The notes: generated by a model not told the origin, from the letters alone. A stretch of DNA of 64,000 nt from Puccinellia tenuiflora (GCA_012064385.1 QRDG01000945.1:1-64000); one strand, 5' to 3'. Counted from the stretch's first letter, positions 22,401 through 32,778 are shown. Program-made: numbers and translations.

Positions 22401-23548
22401 GCTATCCAAATGTTGACCAGACGTTCTTTCTCATACCTATGATACTTGGGGAACACAGCACAATATGAGAAGCATCGCTTGAGGTGCACTGGCAGATAGT
22501 TGTAGCTGATCATTAACGCTGGCATGATATCGTAGTCATCAGTTTTGTGCTTCCATTCATTATTATCCAGAATAGTTGTCCAGAAATCAGAACTATGATC
22601 CCTTCTCAGTACTTTGCCCAGACTTTTTGCTGCTAAAGGATTGCCTTTTAACTTGACAACTATCTCCTTCCCAATTTTTTGCAGTTTAAGAGGTACTTTG
22701 TAGTTCTCATCTCCGAAGACGCATTCCTTAAAAAAATGCCAAAAGTCAATTGGATCTAAACCCTCCAGATTAAGCTGATCTTTCGCTCCCGTGAATTTCA
22801 CAACAGAAGGTTTTCGAGTTGTGACCAGTATCTTGTTTCCCTGGAGTCCACTGGAAAGCAATGGAGTTAGCAGATCATCCCATTTCTCCTTTTGGCTGTC
22901 TTCCCAAATGTCATCCAGAACAAGTAGCACCCTTTTAGATTTCACTTCATATTGTAGGATGTCCTGGAGGTCTTTCAAACTCAAGATGCCTTCATGCTTT
23001 GTCCCAGTCAGGGACTCCAACAATTTGCGTATAATATTAGCTTGATCAAAATGAGCAGAGACATAAACCCATAGTCGTACATGAAAATGCTTCAAGACAA
23101 CAGTGTCGTTGAATACCACTTTGGCAAGAGTAGTCTTTCCAACACCTCCATGACCAATGATGCAAAGAACGGACAGGTCCTGCCTAGCAGGTTCATTACT
23201 TGTTAGCTTGCTTATTATCCACTTCCGGTCCTTGTCCCTACCATAAACTTTGACTTCTGTGGGACAAGGCGACGTCTCTCGAGGATCGGTGTCTATACTC
23301 TGTTTTTTCTGCACAATACGGGCCAGGTCATCTAGTTTTGCAGGAACGAGAGCCTCGAGCAGAGTTGTGGCCATCTTGCAGCATGCCTGAATGCGTTGAT
23401 TTATCTCACATAACAAGCCACGACGAGGTTCCAGGATAGTGTTGCTGGCAAGGACCATAGAGCTGGCAACATAGGGCACACTCTGAAGATCAGCTGAAGA
23501 TGAATCATCTGTAGTAGAAGCAAAAATTTCTGCGATGTGTCCAGCAGC
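19418..23548 (-). CDS. NLR immune receptor, NB-ARC and LRR exon (exon 2)
   Basis: This is a CC-NB-LRR disease-resistance protein: NB-ARC is the ATP-switched core of plant intracellular immune receptors. The uninterrupted frame of 1,376 codons contains the P-loop GHGGVGKTT (near 23155), kinase-2 VLLVLDDIWE, RNBS-B KILVTTRK, a GNPLAA version of GLPL, RNBS-D CFSYCAVFP and MHD (IMHDLIHDLA, near 22275). About 900 residues of leucine-rich repeats follow to the stop at 19418-19420. There is no ATG before the NB-ARC in a sensible place, and a TAA lies upstream at about 23587-23589. A phase-0 acceptor CTCAG/GCTGCT makes this an internal exon from 23548. A second phase-0 acceptor exists about 65 bp downstream. 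The coiled-coil exon at 32134-32778 fits as exon 1. The overlapping plus-strand frames are shadows. Confidence 0.93.
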   Translation of the reverse strand, partial: AAGHIAEIFASTTDDSSSADLQSVPYVASSMVLASNTILEPRRGLLCEINQRIQACCKMATTLLEALVPAKLDDLARIVQKKQSIDTDPRETSPCPTEVKVYGRDKDRKWIISKLTSNEPARQDLSVLCIIGHGGVGKTTLAKVVFNDTVVLKHFHVRLWVYVSAHFDQANIIRKLLESLTGTKHEGILSLKDLQDILQYEVKSKRVLLVLDDIWEDSQKEKWDDLLTPLLSSGLQGNKILVTTRKPSVVKFTGAKDQLNLEGLDPIDFWHFFKECVFGDENYKVPLKLQKIGKEIVVKLKGNPLAAKSLGKVLRRDHSSDFWTTILDNNEWKHKTDDYDIMPALMISYNYLPVHLKRCFSYCAVFPKYHRYEKERLVNIWIALEYVSSTDMHTRLEDVGDQFFYDLVQWGFLQKEFEFGRLLIMHDLIHDLAQKVSSHGSFTTDNSERKEAPWLVRHVSIITEREYMSQVDGTVLLNEGFLRDFSSSFGELQRSKLSTFMLFGPLDLAFGNTIRQEFTEVASVRVLKLEMAVFDLDSVIANISAFVNLRYLELGCFYQGPRLELAEEICSLYHLQVLDIMKNWGEGTILPRGMNKLVNLRHFIAKEKLVAKLANVGMMVSLQELTAFGVRKASEFSITQLGRLNQLRGSIHIHNLDNVGSQVEAAEARICDKVHLTTLRLSWYGVHGQHAGISSEFPILEDLQPHAGLINLKIEAYRYHLPSWLRNNIHLTSLRSLHLDNCSKWHTIPEPHQLPLLRELHLDRMARISAIVIGCLEILILRYLPRLRHCTILDKEQLCRSLGVLEVENCDRLKEFPLPVLQDFQFTSLHRLVVHKDWCFSHSNIPQLLGIDSLAHVDLWLQSSDQEFQLRTGPSNGLRMEIKGSHSRSFSRIEESLFVFDKLKNLVDLEIKTYPHLTYLPWEGLQHLKSLKTFKMNLCTKLFSNDVELILPPSVEKLEFESCNVTEQHLLQLLLSLPALKNLILTNCTEITSLPVGLFTNEHNQMSEDSLQIASNCLKTLEMLQFTFKKDGDESSEMHFSSRKGFGRFVSLREVVIKNCPTLLSTMISGRASCVPPSSLVKLVLTGIEDSSVQFSQLSSLVELQVFNCLSLTSVNLYSCTALQDLSIEGCRLLSSIEGLQSCKALRDLKIHESESLLSLRASLSTLTTVSIDNNPNLACMDLHSCTALQKVCIEGCATLISFEGLKSLVGLKELKVENSPGLMSWLSTEAEVQSEHSYFMGTLQVLDIDDTGVLCMPICSQLTCLKKLIIRGSHMVGVWTDDHGKALLLLTSLRHLELINIKNLRSLPEDFQSLASLEIFNLEGCERITSLPVGGLPASLKDMELYECSKELNALCIEICQVRRLHLSVDGTEYE

Positions 23549-25144
23549 CTGAGGTACAGCATCATTGGAGACGTCAGTTCGTTATCCGGGTAAGCATAGA
23601 ATGTTGTTCAATTAGGTAGCACTACAATGCTGAGTTAAATAACATAAATTTTTACACCTATATCTATACCGGTATAGAAATACGATTTAATGTTTGCCGT
23701 AACCTATCTTGGCATCCAATCTAATCTAATGGCCCAAGAATTTTGTCGAGTATGTAAGAGTTGTGCCTTAAAAAATGGCGGAAGGGCACCCATTGTCTTT
23801 GGGAGAGGTTGAATTAAAAAAAAGTCAGCACAAATAGCATGTCTATTGCGTGAAGAGATACTCAAATGGTATCAGCAGTCAAAAGATCAGATTATTACTC
23901 TCCTTCACCCCTAGCTGCCGCTCCCTCTCTAGCCCGAGTTGCTGCCGCCTCCCCAGCCTCTCCTTCCCTCCTCGCTGCCCGGAGATCTCCTCCCGGGTTG
24001 CCTCGCGCAGGGTGGCTTCGGTGGCGTCCCAAGACCTAGAGAAAAGCCGTCGGAATCGGGCCTCCCTGGCCGCTGCAGTCGCTGTCGCCTGCAGTGGTGG
24101 CGGGCCCCGTCCGCGCGCACGGCGGCGGCGGATTTGGTGGGCACAGCTGACGGCAGTGCTTCGTGCGGGAGCGGGGCCAGAGCGGGGCGTGCATGATGTG
24201 ATGGCAAGCGGGATGCTCGACGCCTTGCGGGTGTGTGGCGGCCAGGGTAGCCATCGATATGCCGACCTTTTCCGGTGGGTCGGGCGGCCGGATGGCCGGT
24301 TGCGTGTGGGGCTCGACCTGAATAAAGGTGGTGGTCGTAGGGTTCCTCTTGCGACAAGGCGAAGATCTTCCACGCATGTCCTCCTTCATCTGGCTGGAGT
24401 GTCGAGTTTCGGAAGGCTCCGCCGGCGAACTCCTATGGGCATTTATGCCTGAACATTGCTGGATCAGGTGGGATTCGGTCGTGCCCACTGGGTTTTTCTT
24501 AACTTTTCTGTTAAGGAGGGAGCGGCGCGAAGCTCTACTATCTGTTGCCATCATGGGATATGTTTAGCTTCATGGTGAAGTCAGACGCGGAGAATGTCAA
24601 GGAAGCTGAGGTCGGAGGACTAATAATGGTGATTTGAGTATTTATGTGATGAGGAACTTGGTTGGAGTTCGGGATTCGTAGCAGCGGTATGTCAGCATAG
24701 TTGAACTTCAAAGTCTTACCTTCGGGGCGAAAATCCAGGGTTTGGTCTTAATTGGTTGTGTCTGGTAATGGTTGTTGAAGGCAATGTTTGAGAGCGGGGA
24801 CTATCTTCAGGGTGAAAACCCAAGATCTTATTACACAAAGTGCTTATTGGAATATAAATTTAAAGACTATACAAGTGTATATTGTCAGATGATTACCAGC
24901 AGAACAAAGTCCACACATGAATCTGAAAGCATAGGATTATCCAATGCAAATCGGAAAATGATCGATTAATAAGCCGACTAAGTAGCAAATTAAGATGGAT
25001 ACATATTCTGTGATAATAAAACTGAATATACATAAGTTAATGTGTTAAATCACAAAAACATGACATCCGACCATGGCAAGATCGTGCATATATAATTTGT
25101 TGCCCAATGTTCACAAGTAAATACATAACTTTAAAACAAATCAT

Positions 25145-25194
25145 TAATTTAAACAACGCAAGCGCGGCATGCCGCCACACGCGAAACTTCCTAG
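25145..25194 (+). mobile_element. 3' end of a Helitron-like element (second end type)
   Basis: A GCGGCATGCCGC palindrome, then CACACGCGAAACTTC and CTAG at 25191-25194. Hairpin plus about 11 nt plus CTAG is the Helitron 3' layout, but the stem sequence differs from the CCCGTTGCAACG type nearby. The matching 5' end was not found. It may lie near 23600-23700 or have been lost. Confidence 0.55.
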
Positions 25195-25522
25195 TATTTG
25201 TAAAGTTTAGCTCTTGAGTGTCTTTTTTTTAACAAGCTCGGTATCCCCTCTCCAAAATGACTTGGAGGGCAAAGTAAGGAAGATTTGGGGCTGCTCTTGT
25301 CAAGGCTATGAATTGTTCTACTGTTTGATCCAGACTTTGCAATTGCATGTGTGACCATAATAGGGCTGTAAATACCGTCGAAAAAAAATAATAGGGCTGT
25401 AATTTTTTGATTGCACAATTTGATGTCTTGCTCATTGTGTACTTGGAAATTGGTGTTGCTTTAAAAAAATATGCGGGACTATCCTTGTGTGGCAAGCCAT
25501 ACTTGACATCTATTATTATATA

Positions 25523-25549
25523 ATCTATCTATCTATCTATCTATCTATA
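25523..25549. repeat. (ATCT)n microsatellite
   Basis: About six copies of the tetranucleotide, running directly into the Helitron 5' end TCTATACTATAATATTG. Confidence 0.9.
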
Positions 25550-28145
25550 CTATAATATTGCAATAGGTGGTGATGGTACGTCGTAGGTCAATCCGGTTCG
25601 AAAAAAACCAAGATCCCGATCGCTAAAAAAAACGGTCAAGAAAACAGCGATCCGTACCTTCGACGGATTCCACACGCTGATGGTGGCCTGGCTTCGTTCC
25701 TACACAATGGGCTGCCGGGTTGTGAAATAGAGAGGGCTAGAGGAAAGGCCCAAGTAACGACCGTGTTTTTTTCCCCCGGAAGTAACGACCATATGCTGGG
25801 GACGGTCGAATAAAACACAAGTTCCCAGCATGGCTAGCTATCCTTGTTACATGCTTCACACGCCTTTCATGACGTACACAGACCAACATCTAAAAAGTCC
25901 ACCGTTTATTCAAGGTGGAATGATAATAGCGAAGAATGGCTTAAAAATCGGTAGCACGACCTAACTAGAATCACCCCCAATGCTTGACGTCAGAAGCTCC
26001 TTCATAGAGAACATGTCCTCATGTTAACGTGAAACTGATTTTCAGCAATGAAATTCTCCACAGCTTAAAAGTTTCGCACCGTCAACAAAAAAAGTTGATT
26101 TCCAATAGTGAAATTGTCCATGGTCTCAAACATATTTAATAAATTTAACCCGTAACAACAAACGGATTAGAAACTTCGTTAGTCAAAATGGTCATATCTT
26201 ATTTCCCTTAACTTCGGTTTTAGAGGTACATGTTACTAAAAGAGAATCGAAAGTTCGTTAACAAGTACTCATGGTGGTTTCAGAGCGGCTGGAGAGTGCA
26301 AGTCTGCTATGTCTCACTACTTCCCAAAAAACCGAAAAACGCCGTGGTGATGGTCGGACACTGAGCCATGGTCTGTTTCCTGTGTCTGCAGCCTAAGACA
26401 CCGAGGCCGAGGTGGAGAGGTTCAGATTTAGCGATTCTGTTTGGACCTGATTGATACGACGATGGGGGTGTTGTCCAATCGGGTGAACCGGGAGGACGTC
26501 ATCGCCGGTGATCAGATTCATATCTACCCGTCGAGGGCCGCCTACATCGACATTCACCCTGATCGGCAAGCCTCCTAGCTATTTCCATCGATTACTGAGG
26601 GTTCGGGGTGAGAGGCAGCAGCGGCCGCAACTATGACCCGTAGCGGCGCTGGCAGACATCGTCAAACGTCCCCGGACGGTGGATCCGACGGAAGCTCCAG
26701 GCCGCACGCAGGCACGCAGCATCATCGAGCGCAGCAGTGTAGGGGCGGCAAGCAGGGGAGATAGAGAGGAGGAGTTGGCGGTGACCTCGCGATTGGACGT
26801 TTTCCACACTGGCGGGCAACGGTGCTGGTGGTCACCGCTGGCGGCGATGCCCTATAAACCTACTCATCTGGCCACGCGAGGATTGGAGGGGAGGCTGACA
26901 GTGGCGCGCCGAGGCCAGCCAGCCCGTACGCTGACGAATTGTCCCGCTGCCGCCTCGTATCAGACTACAAGCTGCATGTCGCCTCCAACGCCTCATCGTC
27001 GTCCAGCTCCTGCAGCGCCAGAATGCTAGCTCTTCCTGGACATGGGCGTTGACGGCCGGAGCGTGGTCACTACCCGTGCTGGCGCCTCAAGATTTTTGTT
27101 GTTTGGTGGAAGTCCTCTTTGCACACCAGGTGTTCGTGTTAATCCCAACAAGTTGGGAAGAACACAAACAACACTAAATCACTCTTTCTCGAGCGTGCGA
27201 TCGAGCGGTTCACGCATGCATGACGCGGGTCTAGGTGGGTCCCACCCACGTGGTCTTCTCCCTCCTTTCTTCCTTGTCCCATCCCCTCACCACCCCCGTC
27301 TCGAGCACGCAACGACCTGACGTTGGCAACGCCGCTGCGAGTTGCGGCGGAAAAGGCGCCGGCGAGGATGGAGCTAGGCGGCGCCGAGCAATGTACTTAA
27401 CTTGGAGGGGGAGTGGTGGGTGTTGCGTCCGAACCGGAGAAGAAGGGAGTGTGAGGGGATTTAGAGATGAAGCTTGGGACGGCGGCGGACGGGCGGAGGA
27501 GGTGACTTGAGGAGGACGGGACAGCGAGGAGGACGCAGGCGGCGGCGGAAAGCCTTTTGGCCGGCGGTGGCGGTGGGGCTTCCTCCCCACACGGTTATCG
27601 TTAGGTGTCCAAAACCGCACGAGTGGTCGCGCGCACGTAAACTAGCCTCCCTTTTACGCTAGCCTCCCCTCAAACAAAGGGCGTCGCTGAAGAATGCTCT
27701 CACACTCAGGTCCTCTAACTCCTCCATGGAGGACGCTTTGAGAGTTGAAGCAACTCATATATACATGGGTCTGTTTCGGCGCAGCTTAAAATTCAAGCGG
27801 TGCTGGAGTGGACGATGCTATGCCTATGCAATATATCAAAACGCTGATGCTATGCCATTGTACTTCCTGCAAACAACTTCAAATTCGATGAAGTTTACTG
27901 TCGATCATTGTGGTTTGGATTTTCTGTTTGTTTGTAGGTGTTTGTTGTTTATGAGGTTCGTTGACATATATTACTTAATTGAGCTACAAAAAATTGAAGT
28001 ACTTAATCAAACCGAATGATATTTTTTATAGACAATAAAAGAAAAAACTTCAAGGACATTAGTAAATAATCTGGTCAGAATTTTTTTTACAGATGGGATT
28101 TAGTATGTCAATTTATCCCGTAGCAACGCACGGGTATTGTGCTAG
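25544..28145 (+). mobile_element. Helitron, non-autonomous, with LRAT-like gene fragment
   Basis: 5' end TCTATACTATAATATTGC then AATAGGTGGTGATGGTACGTCG. 3' end CCCGTAGCAACGCACGGG hairpin and CTAG at 28142-28145. The 5' sequence matches that of the Helitrons at 9996 and 28146, so all three belong to one family. It carries captured DNA: a short frame at 26462-26578 and GC-rich segments at 26590-27010 and 27030-27660 without recognised domains. Confidence 0.75.
26462..26578 (+). pseudogene. captured fragment resembling LRAT-domain protein N-terminus
   Basis: This 38-codon frame starts MGVLSNRVNREDVIAGDQI and continues HIYPSRAAYI before a TAG. From memory it resembles the start of plant LRAT-domain (LEAD-SENSITIVE1-type) proteins, which begin MG(V/L)LSN followed by a PGDHIY and an AAY stretch. 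The rest of the domain, including the catalytic histidine and cysteine region, is absent. It looks like a Helitron-captured first exon. Confidence 0.45.
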
Positions 28146-30153
28146 TCTTCTTCTAAACTATAATATTGGGATAGGAGGTGGTCGTACGTAGGGTTGAAAA
28201 CGGAACGGAAACGGAAGGAAACATGTTTTATCGTTTTCATTTCCGCTAGTCTCGCCGGAATCGGAAACGGAATCGGAAACCCCGGAAACGAATACGGAAG
28301 CGGAAATCACCGGAAATGAATACGAAACGGATACGGGACGGAAACGATACGAAAACGAACATTTGTCGGAACATAATAGCGGTATAATATGTCGGTTCGT
28401 ACATCAAAATACACACATAAAGAAGTATCTAAGAAGACAAAGAATTGTTCACAACCTCAACAAAAGACGCTATGTGATTAGATTAATTAGAGTTTAGTAT
28501 TAATAATGGACCTAACTAGTAACTAGAATATGCAATCGGGCCTGATTGCATGTAGGGCCTGGTTGTTGGGCTGTGTATGCGGAAACTTTCCTTATTCGTT
28601 AATACGGAATTTCCTTTTCGTTTCCGTTTCCTTCGGAATAGGCTTTATCGTTTCCTTTGTCGTTTCCGTTTTCAAATATTCCGTTTCCGTTTTGTTTCCG
28701 CAAAATTCCGTTTCCTTTTCCTTTTTTTCTTTTCGTTTCCTTTTTTTACGGAAACGACAGGAAAGTTTCCTTACCGTTTTCAACCCTAGTCGTACGTCGG
28801 GTTGTTTTTCACTTAAGCCCCTTAGAAAACCGGAAATCAATCCCGCAGTCCCGCATCTGCAGTTACCACTTTTGCACTTTAGTCCAACCCTCAGCACCAC
28901 ACCTCCCACGATCCCCTCGCTCCTCTGAGCGGCGGCGATCGACAGGACACAGCCGCCGAACTCCCGTTGGAGCGGAAGGCGGCGAGCAGATCGTCATAGG
29001 GCGGCGATGCCGGTGGTCCCTCGGCCAGCGGTTTCTCCGGCGAACGGACGAAAGATTCGGTGGCGAGTGCGCTGCTGCTGCTGCGGGTGGCCTCAGATGG
29101 AAGCGGTGAGGTGGGCGACCTCGTGTCCTAGTCGGCCGGCGGCGGTTTCTAGGCGGACGGACCGCGCGCGGCACCATCTTGGCGAGGGGACTGAAGGTGG
29201 GAGCAGCGGCCTCGCCTGCCTTCACGGCAGTCCCTATGCTGTGCTTCCTGCCGTTCCTCACCGGCCGCCGCCTCCTATCGCTCCCCGTCGGCCCGCTCCC
29301 CCTCCTGCTGATCCTCGCTGCGGGTCTCCGCTGCTGTCCGCATACTGCCGTTCCGCGCCGGTGCCCCAACCCGCTGGATGTCCCTGATTCCGCCTTCTGC
29401 TCTCACTGCCGCAGATTTTCTTGCTAGCTAGCTTCCCTCTGCTAATCGATTGACTTTCTAGATAGCTTACCATGATGTTCGGTCCGTTATCACATATGAA
29501 TATTGCTCTCTGATACCGTGTCTTGCATTAAAGTTTAAATGACAATGGTTTACCAGCTGTACTAATTTTCTATTGACAAAATATTTATGACTGCACTCAT
29601 TGAGCACCATGGATCATCTTGCACTTAATTTTTTCATGGTGATATTTGCCAGCAAGATAAATGTATTAGTTTCTTTATTTTGGCACACTTAATATAGAGC
29701 TGCTGGATTTGATTTTTATGATAGGGCGACAAGATAGATAGTAGTGGAACCATTGTCCAATACTACCAAATAAACTCCAAGTTTAGAATTCATATAATAT
29801 AAATCTGGTTTAAGCTTGGAGGACCTATATGACGTAATAGATAAAATAATGGGTTTGGAAATATCTGTGATACCTAAACGAATACTATTTTTTCATGTAA
29901 TTGGGATTTTCTGCATTAGGATTTCATACCTTTTGATACCCATAATCATAATGTATATAAAGAAGATTGGAAAGTAAGTGTAACCTTCTTTTATTTTTGT
30001 GAGGATTGTTGTATAATGAGACATATGAGAGAACTGAACTCCGGGAGAAATCTAACAATTTCTAAAATGATGATGGAACCAAATCAAAATTTACTTAGAC
30101 ATAAGATGTTGGATTTATTTTAAACCCGTTGCAACGCACGGGCATTTTGCTAG
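28146..30153 (+). mobile_element. Helitron abutting the previous one
   Basis: It begins directly after the CTAG of the preceding Helitron (TCTTCTAAACTATAATATTG, then GGATAGGAGGTGGTCGTACG) and ends with CCCGTTGCAACGCACGGG and CTAG at 30150-30153. Removing the hAT at 28189-28788 restores a 5' region like that of the Helitron at 25544. A GC-rich cargo (28890-29420) has open frames on both strands but no recognised protein. There is no Rep/helicase gene. Confidence 0.75.
28189..28788. mobile_element. 600-bp hAT-type element with perfect 8-bp TSD
   Basis: TIRs TAGGGTTGAAAACGG (left) and CCGTTTTCAACCCTA (right) are perfect over 15 bp. The flanks GTCGTACG (28181-28188) and GTCGTACG (28789-28796) are identical. 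The subterminal arms consist of many GGAAACGG / CCGTTTCC boxes, likely transposase-binding sites, so the element could fold. It has no transposase. It was inserted about 40 bp inside the Helitron 5' end. Confidence 0.95.
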
Positions 30154-30172
30154 TAAAAGTAATATAATGATG

Positions 30173-31873
30173 TCTAATAGAGCCACCACGTTAAGCCACA
30201 TCATTCCAATTATATTTGATAGTTAGATCTGAAATTTACGGCTAAGATTAACCAGATAATTAATCCAGATCTATGTTACAAACGTTTTTGTACTACCAGA
30301 CCCAGATCTACGTGACAGACTTTTTTTTTTTACTATTGACGTAAGTCGTATGGACCACAAACTCCATTAGTTCCGTGCCGAACATCCACCGGCCGGCCAC
30401 CAAAAAAGAATCCGCTGTCTTTTTTTCTCCATATCGCACAACGTTCCATATAATTTTTTTGTAGCAGGCTTGCATGTCATGCAATAGGGTAGAATCTCCT
30501 TTGTTTTCTTTTTCTCTTCTAAATCACGGTATGCTACAGATATGTTTTATACCGCCTAACATGCATGGTCGTGCAACAGGGCAGTCAGGTTGCCCATTCT
30601 TTACATATAGTGTTTGGAGCTCTCTTCAGATTAATTAAGCTTTTCATCCCTAGCAAATACTAACTCCGTTTATAAAAAGTATGAAGATATATTTTTTATT
30701 GATTTGTATGTACCTAGACACGTTCAGTGTGAGGGATTTCATAATTTCAGTCTGTATGTGTAGCCCATATTAGAATAGTAAAAAACATCTTATATTTAGG
30801 AATGGAGGACTAGAAGATACAATAGCTACGTATATATTTCAATTTACATGTTGCATGCTATCTACTTATTAGAAGCTCAACAAATGTTTTCCAATATTTA
30901 TTTTTGCAAGTTATCTGATCGGAATTACATCATGTGGTCTCCAGATATTTATGTCTTTGATTGATTTTTCATTTTTCTTATATTGTGTGCGGCACATGAG
31001 AATGCTAATAAATTCAATTATTGAAGATGTGAATTTCATGGTTACTGTACATATATGACAAGAGAAATGACTCTGATATTGTAATTATTGACAAAATTTT
31101 CAGACAAGAAATCAAAATAAATATTTATAGCTTTAACGCGGGGTGTACAATTACAAACTTTGTAATATTTATAAATATATTTCATCTTTATGAATTACTA
31201 ATGTGATGTTTAATTAGGTGTTGTTTAATCAAACATGATCCACACCCAGAGCAGGAAATTTGGAGAACTTCGATGTATTACAAATTTTGGGAGCAAAAGA
31301 AAGTGTTAGTATTGATCAGACAATCAACGTAATATGATGTTGCGTGTACACAAGGATTCCTTGAATTAATATGTACTATGATATAACTGCATGTCATTAG
31401 TAGAGATTATTTAGATGGGGTCATACTGTAAATTTAAAATTTATCAAGATGTAGAAATTATGAGAAACCTGAGTCGACATATTTATGTTACACGACACAA
31501 AAAAATACACGTGAGTTAGAGCGTAGACCGTCTGGATTGATGAGAACATTAAAAAGGGTGTAAAAAATACATCGACATGGCACTACATGTGTTGGAAAAA
31601 AAGACTATGTTATAGAATACAATGAGATTGCATTTTTCTAGAAATCTCGCAACAAATATTCGACCACAGATTAAATGGGTTCAAACATTTTCGCACTTCT
31701 CTACTTAACAATAATATCTTTTCACACTTCTACTTAAAAATAATATTCTTGGTGGCCATAGAACCATCCATTTATAACTCCATACTTTTAGTGTGTATGA
31801 AACACTAATGTTTACATACATGTTTAGTGTGCTAATGGCAACGCCCTCGCATTTGCGAGGGCCACCTTGCTAG
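30173..31873 (+). mobile_element. Helitron of a third end type
   Basis: The 3' end shows a GCCCTCGCA-TTT-GCGAGGGC hairpin (31843-31862), then CACCTTG and CTAG at 31870-31873. The 5' end is placed at TCTAATAGAGCCACCACG (30173), 19 bp after the previous Helitron's CTAG. The start is inferred from similarity to grass Helitron 5' ends. The interior is AT-rich, with no gene. Confidence 0.6.
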
Positions 31874-32133
31874 TTTCTATAATTTCTGCAAATATTCAAC
31901 TTTTATGTGAAGAACCATGCCATTCCCCTCCCATCACACCTTCCTCCCCCATCCGCAAAAAAACATAGTACGGGGGTGGAAAAACTCTAGACGCAAAATA
32001 CCTTACGCACATGGCATGAGAAATCCCCTTTTATCTCCGCATGAGGATTTCATACTCAATTAACAAATAAGTACAGTACGTTATGATATATCTCCTAAAT
32101 GACCAGATAGGTAGAAAATTGAAGAGTACTGAC

Positions 32134-32778
32134 CTCGTCGTCGTCGTCGTCCTTGTGCTCCCCTCGCTCAAGGTGTTCCCGGAGGCGGTAGTACTCTAGC
32201 TCGCCGATGAGGTCGTTGGTATGGGAGGCCAAATAACAGGCTTCCTTACATGACCGCACCAACTCCACGTTTTCGATCTCCTTACCCTCGGTCTCGGCGA
32301 GCACCCAGTTCACGACTCCCAGGCCAGTGCTAAGCTGCCGGACCTTAACCTCGATGCCCCCGCCAAACGCACACGAGCGCAGCTCGTTCACGAGGTCGTC
32401 GGCGCGCGAAACTATACGAGAGGCTTTCTTCAGAAAACCCACGATCTCCTTGCCGCTAGCCTTCGTGACCGCCGGATTGACCTCTCCAAGGGCAGGGTAT
32501 ACCTGCTCCACCTCAGCCCCGATGATTCCGGCAGACACCACCGCCGGCTGCATCTCACTCACCAGGTCGTCAGCATGGGAAGCTTTATGACAGGCTTTCT
32601 TGAGAGACCACACCAGCTCCGTGATTTCCTTCCCCTCGGCTTCAGTGAGTACCGTGTTCACGTCTCCCATGGCAGTGTTTAGATGCTCTACCTCACCCTC
32701 AATGGCCCTGCCAGATGCCCCCGGCTGCAGCTCGCGTCCGCGGCCGCTGCCGCTCGCAACAACGGTGGCAGTTTCCAC
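32134..32778 (-). CDS. NLR coiled-coil exon (exon 1) with triplicated CC block
   Basis: This exon encodes the N-terminal Rx-N-like coiled coil of the NLR at 19418-23548. Three tandem blocks of 45-50 residues each read roughly V.QL...LG.VN.VL.EAEGKEI...LKKA..ASHADDLV.EL: residues 29-76, 89-133 and 145-194 of the frame that starts at 32778. The last runs into EYYRLREHLERGE, the usual linker after the EDVID-like helix, then DDDDDE and a splice donor. The frame opens at a TAA near 32851, but no ATG lies in frame before block 1. The first in-frame ATG (32668-32670) is inside block 1. So the true start may be there, in an unseen upstream exon, or lost. GTG is the codon at 32778. Confidence 0.7.

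Larger units (their letters stand above)
23549..32133 (-). other. 8.6-kb intron of the NLR gene, packed with Helitrons
   Basis: Donor GAG/GTCAGT (exon end 32134) and acceptor CTCAG/GCTGCT (exon start 23548) are both in phase 0, so the two NLR exons splice in frame. The intron holds a Helitron-like end at 25194, Helitrons at 25544-28145, 28146-30153 and 30173-31873, and a hAT. 23600-24760 includes GC-rich DNA with open frames on both strands and no recognised domain, likely cargo of the element ending at 25194. 31874-32133 shows nothing recognisable. Transcript evidence would be needed to prove this splice. Confidence 0.6.

Noticed and set aside
19968..23045. Long plus-strand open frames (280 codons at 19968-20810, 84 codons at 22791-23045)
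   Set aside because: They are antisense shadows of the NLR exon. The minus strand carries all NB-ARC and LRR motifs, and the plus-strand products show none.
23850..24567. Open frames of up to 200 codons on both strands
   Set aside because: Low-complexity GC-rich composition with no recognised domain, inside intronic Helitron-like DNA.
28577..28928. Phenylalanine/arginine-rich or glutamate/lysine-rich frames
   Set aside because: They are readings of the GGAAACGG / CCGTTTCC subterminal boxes of the hAT element.
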